Shown here: positions 14,826 to 18,254 of the stretch, piece by piece
Layout: each line of letters opens with the position of its first letter
How positions within the stretch are numbered: the stretch's first letter is position 1
DNA from: Candidatus Zhuqueibacterota bacterium 4484_188
GTDB taxonomy: Bacteria > Calditrichota > Calditrichia > RBG-13-44-9
DNA length: 18,254 nt
Assembly: GCA_002049825.1 (NCBI GenBank)
Contig: MVCZ01000058.1
Location: 1-18,254 of the forward strand
Direction: 5' to 3'
Position numbers and translations under genes: made by a program
Notes under the pieces: model-generated
What the model was told of the DNA's origin: nothing
What the model saw: the letters and a program-made list of their open reading frames with translations, nothing else
The model's database searches: none

Positions 14826-16082
14826 ATGGTAAAACATGATGTAAAGGATTTAAAACTTGCCCCAAAAGGCAAAAAGCGGATTGAATGGGCGGAAACCAGT
14901 ATGCCGGTACTGCGTGAAATACGAAAAAGATTTGAGAAGGAAAAACCGTTAGCCGGCAAAAAAATGAGTGCTTGCTTGCATGTAACGGCTGAAACCGCTA
15001 ATCTGGCTCGCACGCTGAAAGCCGGTGGAGCGGATTTGGTACTGGTGGCTTCCAATCCGCTGAGCACGCAGGATGATGTGACGGCTTCGCTGGTAACCGA
15101 TTACGGCATTTCGGTATTTGCTATAACCGGCGAAGACCATAAAACCTATTACGACCACATTCGTGCCGCGCTGAAACACGATCCGGTGGTAACCATGGAT
15201 GACGGCGCCGATCTGGTTTCGACCCTACACCAGGAATATCCCGAAAAGTGCAACCAGATTTTTGCCTCGATGGAAGAAACCACCACCGGCGTTATCCGGC
15301 TTCGTGCTATGCACAAGGACGGCGCCCTGCAACTGCCGGTATATGCGGTGAATGATGCGACCACGAAATATTTGTTCGATAATCGTTATGGAACCGGGCA
15401 GTCTACGGTTGACGGCATCATTCGCGCGACCGATATCCTTTTAGCCGGTTCGACAGTGGTAGTTGCCGGCTACGGTTGGTGCGGTCGCGGATTTGCCACC
15501 CGCTGCAAGGGAATGGGCGCTAATGTGATTGTGACCGAAGTGGATCCGATTAAAGCGATGGAAGCGGCAATGGATGGTTTCCGGGTGATGCCCATGCTGG
15601 AAGCGACACAGTACGGCGACTTGTTTGTTACCATTACCGGCGATATTAATGTGCTTCGCAAAGAGCACTTTGAAAATATGAAAGACGGTGCGATTGTGGC
15701 GAACTCCGGTCATTTTAATGTGGAGATCGATATCGACAGCCTGCAAGAATTGGCGGTGGAAAAACACGCCCAGGTGCGTCCGCTGGTAGATGAATATATT
15801 TTACCCAATGGGAATAAAATATTTCTGTTAGCCGAGGGGCGGTTAATCAATCTCGCTGCTGCCGAAGGACATCCCGCCAGCGTGATGGATATGAGTTTTG
15901 CCACCCAGGCGCTGACTACTGAGTTTGCCCTGAAACAGAAACAACCTGCCGGCGTGTACATGGTTCCCCGGGAAATTGAGGATTATATTTCCACCCTTAA
16001 GCTGAAAACCATGGGTATCGAGATTGACGAATTGACCGAGGAGCAAAAGGAATACCTGAGTTCCTGGGAGATGGGCACCTGA
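14826..16082 (+). CDS. ahcY: Adenosylhomocysteinase (S-adenosyl-L-homocysteine hydrolase)
   Basis: The enzyme splits S-adenosylhomocysteine into adenosine and homocysteine in the cytosol, keeping methylation running. The 418 residues show CLHVTAETAN (catalytic His about 52), ASNPLSTQDDVTASL, the TMDDGADL Asp pair (125/126), EETTTG (150-154), the KYLFDNRYG Lys181/Asp185 pair, and the NAD-binding Rossmann motif VAGYGWCGRG (213-222). ASNPLSTQDD and the C-terminal ESWEMGT-like ending (here SSWEMGT) are those of the shorter archaeal/thermophile-type enzyme, without the ~40-residue insert and Lys-Tyr tail of the eukaryal and many bacterial forms. ATG 14826 is preferred over ATG 14823 because AAGGAG is then five bases away; TTG 14793 is unlikely. 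It is monocistronic, with a terminator 25 bases downstream. No recognisable SAH or SAM riboswitch is seen upstream. Confidence 0.95.
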   Translation: MVKHDVKDLKLAPKGKKRIEWAETSMPVLREIRKRFEKEKPLAGKKMSACLHVTAETANLARTLKAGGADLVLVASNPLSTQDDVTASLVTDYGISVFAITGEDHKTYYDHIRAALKHDPVVTMDDGADLVSTLHQEYPEKCNQIFASMEETTTGVIRLRAMHKDGALQLPVYAVNDATTKYLFDNRYGTGQSTVDGIIRATDILLAGSTVVVAGYGWCGRGFATRCKGMGANVIVTEVDPIKAMEAAMDGFRVMPMLEATQYGDLFVTITGDINVLRKEHFENMKDGAIVANSGHFNVEIDIDSLQELAVEKHAQVRPLVDEYILPNGNKIFLLAEGRLINLAAAEGHPASVMDMSFATQALTTEFALKQKQPAGVYMVPREIEDYISTLKLKTMGIEIDELTEEQKEYLSSWEMGT

Positions 16083-16106
16083 TAAGAATTTGTTTTGTTT
16101 TTCCGG

Positions 16107-16146
16107 AAAGTCCCACTTCAGTAACTTGTGGGGCTTTTGTTTTTTC
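16107..16146 (+). terminator. Rho-independent terminator of ahcY
   Basis: AGTCCCAC (16109-16116) pairs with GTGGGGCT (16128-16135), with one G-T pair, and is extended by A-T pairs outward. It is followed by TTTGTTTTTT. The stem starts about 25 bases after the stop codon. Confidence 0.85.
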
Positions 16147-16166
16147 CGGGTAAATAAGATTTTGCA

Positions 16167-16229
16167 GCAAATATTCATCCCTGGGATATGAAACATCGCA
16201 AATATTCATCCCTGGGATATGAAACATCG
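16167..16229. repeat. 31-bp perfect tandem duplication
   Basis: Bases 16167-16197 and 16198-16228 are identical and adjacent; the match continues one base further. It lies directly upstream of an orphan gene end. It is of the same kind as the three duplications in the mutase gene. Confidence 0.95.
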
Positions 16230-16316
16230 TTGCTGACCATGACCCGCGGGGAACACTTCTCGCTGGTGCTGCCGATGGGGAGTAAGAAAATTAGCCTCAA
16301 TGATCTTTTTGGTTGA
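16188..16316 (+). pseudogene. Orphan 3' end of an unidentified gene
   Basis: An open frame ends at TGA 16314-16316 with the protein-like sequence LLTMTRGEHFSLVLPMG and KKISLNDLFG. Composition is typical of coding DNA of this genome. In the same frame a TAA at 16155-16157 closes the upstream side, and the apparent ATG 16188 exists only because of the 31-bp duplication. I think this is the last ~35 codons of a gene whose body has been lost. I do not recognise the family. Confidence 0.35.
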
Positions 16317-16559
16317 AATAGATGTTCTTTTGTTAATGGAAGTGTGAATTGTGCCGGCGGAGCGATTCGGTAATGAACACTTTATTTTCCAGCTAACCGG
16401 CTTATTTCCGAAATTCTGTCCGGTTCAAAGTTTTGCCGGATTTCATACCCCAACGGGTTTCCAATAAATCTAATTTATCGGTTGCATTAATTTTGATTTT
16501 TCGATTTATTTATCACCTTAGTGAAGCAACCAAAAACAAATGAATAAAGGAGAAATATT

Positions 16560-17860
16560 GTGAAAGAAGCAATTGAAGGATTAGAACCCCGGTTAATGTG
16601 GGAACATTTTTACCAGATTAGTCAAATTCCCCGCTGCTCGAAAGAGGAAGATAAAATCCGGGAATACGTTATCAATTTTGCGAAGAAAATGGGCTTGGAG
16701 TATAAGGTCGATAACGTGGGAAATGTGGTTATTAAGAAAGCGGCAACTCCCGGTAAAGAAAAAAAACCGACCGTAGTGTTGCAGGGACACATGGATATGG
16801 TTTGCGAAAAAAACAAAAGCACCGAACACGATTTTACCAAGGATGCGATTCGATTAGTGCGCGATGGAGACTGGATTACCGCAGACGGCACCACGCTCGG
16901 CGCCGACAATGGAATCGGTGTAGCTGCCGCGCTGGCAGTGCTGGAAAGCACCGATTTGGTTCATGGTCCGGTGGAAGCGCTCTTTACTATCGATGAAGAA
17001 ACCGGATTAACCGGCGCCAACGAAATTGCGCCAGACATGCTGGAAGGACGGATTCTGCTGAATATGGATTCGGAAGAAGACGGGGCGCTCTATATCGGAT
17101 GTGCCGGCGGTAAAGATACCGAGATTTATCTGGATATTGAGACGGAGGCGGTTCCCAAGGGGTTCCGGACAGTGCAGATAAAACTGAGCGGTCTTGCCGG
17201 TGGACACTCCGGTTTAAACATCCATGAAGGACGTGGAAATGCCGTAAAATTGCTCAACCGTTTTCTGTGGAAAACTCTGCCGCAAGTCGGTGGGCGCCTG
17301 GCGTCGTTCGAAGGTGGCAGCAAGCACAACGCTATTCCCCGCGAAGCAGATGCAATTGTCTTTTTGCCCGAACAAAAATTGGAAACATTGAAAGAAATTT
17401 CCGCCGAATACGATGCCATATACAAAAACGAGTTAAAAGCCATTGATCCCAATGTGAAGCTGGAAATCCTGGAGAGCGGTTTCAATGTTCCGGAAAAAAT
17501 GTTTAGTTCGGTTCCGAGTTGGTTGACATCAACGATATGGTGCAGGTGTGCGGGTTCCAGGCTGACGCCGAGGTCCACAGTGGCGGCGGCTACCCGGCAT
17601 GGCAACCTAACCCCGATTCGGCTATTCTGCATCGGTCAAAAAAAGTTTACCAGGACCTGTTTGGTAAGGAACCGGAAGTAAAAGCGATCCACGCCGGTCT
17701 GGAATGTGGAATCATCGGTTCCAAATTTGCGGGGATGGATATGATCTCTTTCGGACCAACCATTGAAGGCGCGCATTCGCCGGATGAGCGGGTGCAAATT
17801 TCAGCGGTGGAAAAATTCTGGAAATTTGTTGAAGCACTGTTAGCTGATCTCGCCGCATAG
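16560..17860 (+). pseudogene. pepD: Cytosol non-specific dipeptidase PepD (M20C), internal deletion and frame change
   Basis: PepD is a zinc aminoacyl-histidine/Xaa dipeptidase of the M20C family, usually ~485 residues. The start is GTG 16560 with AAAGGAG seven bases upstream. Zinc and catalytic residues are visible: QGHMDMV (His77, Asp79), LGADNG (Asp116), DEETG (Glu146/147) and NMDSE (Asp170). GGHSGLNIHEGRGNA marks the lid domain. After FNVPEKMF (about 17500) the sequence jumps to FGSELVDINDMVQV in another frame. That frame continues through GGGYPAWQPNPDS, KAIHAGLECGI and ISFGPTIEGAHSPDERV (last zinc His) to TAG 17860. Only about 434 codons' worth of DNA is present. Roughly 50-75 residues that normally contain the SPDIPGLVETSTNLA region are missing, and the deletion length must be 1 modulo 3. 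The first frame ends early at 17681. As written it should be inactive; assembly error is possible. Confidence 0.9.
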
Positions 17861-17912
17861 GCTAAGCAAACAATGTTCTTCCGGTAAAGCCGGTTAATAG
17901 AATTGATTATTT

Positions 17913-17946
17913 GAGAGGAGCTCTTGTACCAGGGTTCCTCTCTTTT
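17913..17946 (+). terminator. Rho-independent terminator of pepD
   Basis: GAGAGGA (17913-17919) pairs perfectly with TCCTCTC (17936-17942); G-T and Watson-Crick pairs extend the stem inward. TTTTATTTATT follows. It is about 53 bases after the pepD stop. Confidence 0.8.
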
Positions 17947-17982
17947 ATTTATTGGTAAAGCGGATTCATGCTTTTGATAATT

Positions 17983-18009
17983 CCGGTAGCCCCCGCAGTT
18001 TACCTGCGG
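17983..18009 (-). repeat. REP-like palindrome, copy 1
   Basis: Read on the minus strand the order is stem CCGCAG, a GTAAA loop, stem CTGCGG, then GGGCTACCGG. The stem is 6 bp and perfect. It shares the GTAAA loop and the CTACCGG tail with the palindrome at 18127-18155, which lies in the opposite orientation. Confidence 0.6.
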
Positions 18010-18126
18010 TGAAAAGTGTTCTGTGCCGTAGTGTGTTGTTTTCCCCCCCGGTAATTATTTTCGGTTTTCGTACCCATACAAGCGGTTCGAATTAAAAAAA
18101 AGGTTGTATGCCCGGCGCGGTTGTTT

Positions 18127-18155
18127 CACCGGGGGTAAACCCCGGTGTCTACCGG
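18127..18155 (+). repeat. REP-like palindrome, copy 2
   Basis: The stem CACCGGGG (18127-18134) pairs perfectly with CCCCGGTG (18140-18147) around the loop GTAAA. It is followed by TCTACCGG (18148-18155). Stem bases differ from copy 1 while the loop and tail are conserved, as expected for a dispersed repeat family. Confidence 0.6.
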
Positions 18156-18254
18156 TACGATAAAACTATTCGGTGAGACGAGCGATCGATTAAACAAAAG
18201 CGCTTTCTTTCCCGGAATCGCGCAAAAAAATGCAGGATGATTTGTTTGGTTCGC

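Larger units (their letters stand above)
17861..18254. other. Non-coding end of the window, 394 bases
   Basis: No ORF of interest is seen. It contains a small CCGG hairpin (17881-17893), the pepD terminator (17913-17946), two REP-like palindromes (17983-18009 and 18127-18155) and an inverted repeat CATACAA/TTGTATG (18075-18081 with 18104-18110). Confidence 0.6.

Noticed and set aside
18078..18100. tRNA-like T-loop (GGTTCGAATT)
   Set aside because: No acceptor stem, anticodon arm or CCA end can be built around it.

Overview
The window reads as a chromosomal or MAG fragment of a Gram-negative, heterotrophic, multiheme-cytochrome-rich bacterium. Outer-membrane barrels with FSQ-type signal peptides, a DUF4835/PorD-like protein and an AgmX/PglI-like protein point to the FCB side of the tree (Calditrichota, KSB1 or Ignavibacteriota would fit). 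This placement is an inference from gene style only; no rRNA or other marker is present.

Layout. 1-790: 3' part of an IS3-type transposase with a broken frame. 956-4379 (+): a cluster of three exported proteins, namely an outer-membrane beta-barrel (frame broken near its start), a periplasmic 12-heme cytochrome c and a 13-heme outer-membrane lipoprotein cytochrome, closed by a rho-independent terminator. This is the order and composition of a porin-cytochrome conduit that passes electrons across the outer membrane, and it is the most interesting system here. 4604-5692 (+): YchF-like GTPase, overlapping tail to tail with a large Ser/Thr kinase (5682-8330, -). The kinase follows a DUF4835/PorD-like lipid-envelope-associated exported protein (8390-9253, -). 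9254-9811: non-coding, with a degenerate dispersed repeat and a perfect-consensus promoter. 9812-10714 (+): AgmX/PglI-like membrane protein. 10733-12375 (-): B12-dependent acyl-CoA mutase large subunit, damaged by three tandem duplications and one deletion. 12865-13518 (-): small outer-membrane barrel in AT-rich DNA. 13559-14530 (-): IspG lacking its C-terminus. 14826-16082 (+): S-adenosylhomocysteine hydrolase with terminator. 16560-17860 (+): PepD-type dipeptidase with an internal deletion and frame change. 17861-18254: terminator and REP-like palindromes.

How the genes relate. Only the cytochrome cluster, and perhaps the DUF4835-kinase pair, look like functional units; the rest are single housekeeping genes (isoprenoid synthesis, methyl cycle, propionate or branched-chain acyl-CoA metabolism, peptide breakdown).

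Caution. At least five genes (transposase, porin, mutase, ispG, pepD) carry frame breaks, deletions or short tandem duplications, while neighbours of equal length are intact. Four perfect or near-perfect 29-47 bp tandem duplications occur within about 5 kb. This may be assembly error rather than biology, and read mapping would settle it.
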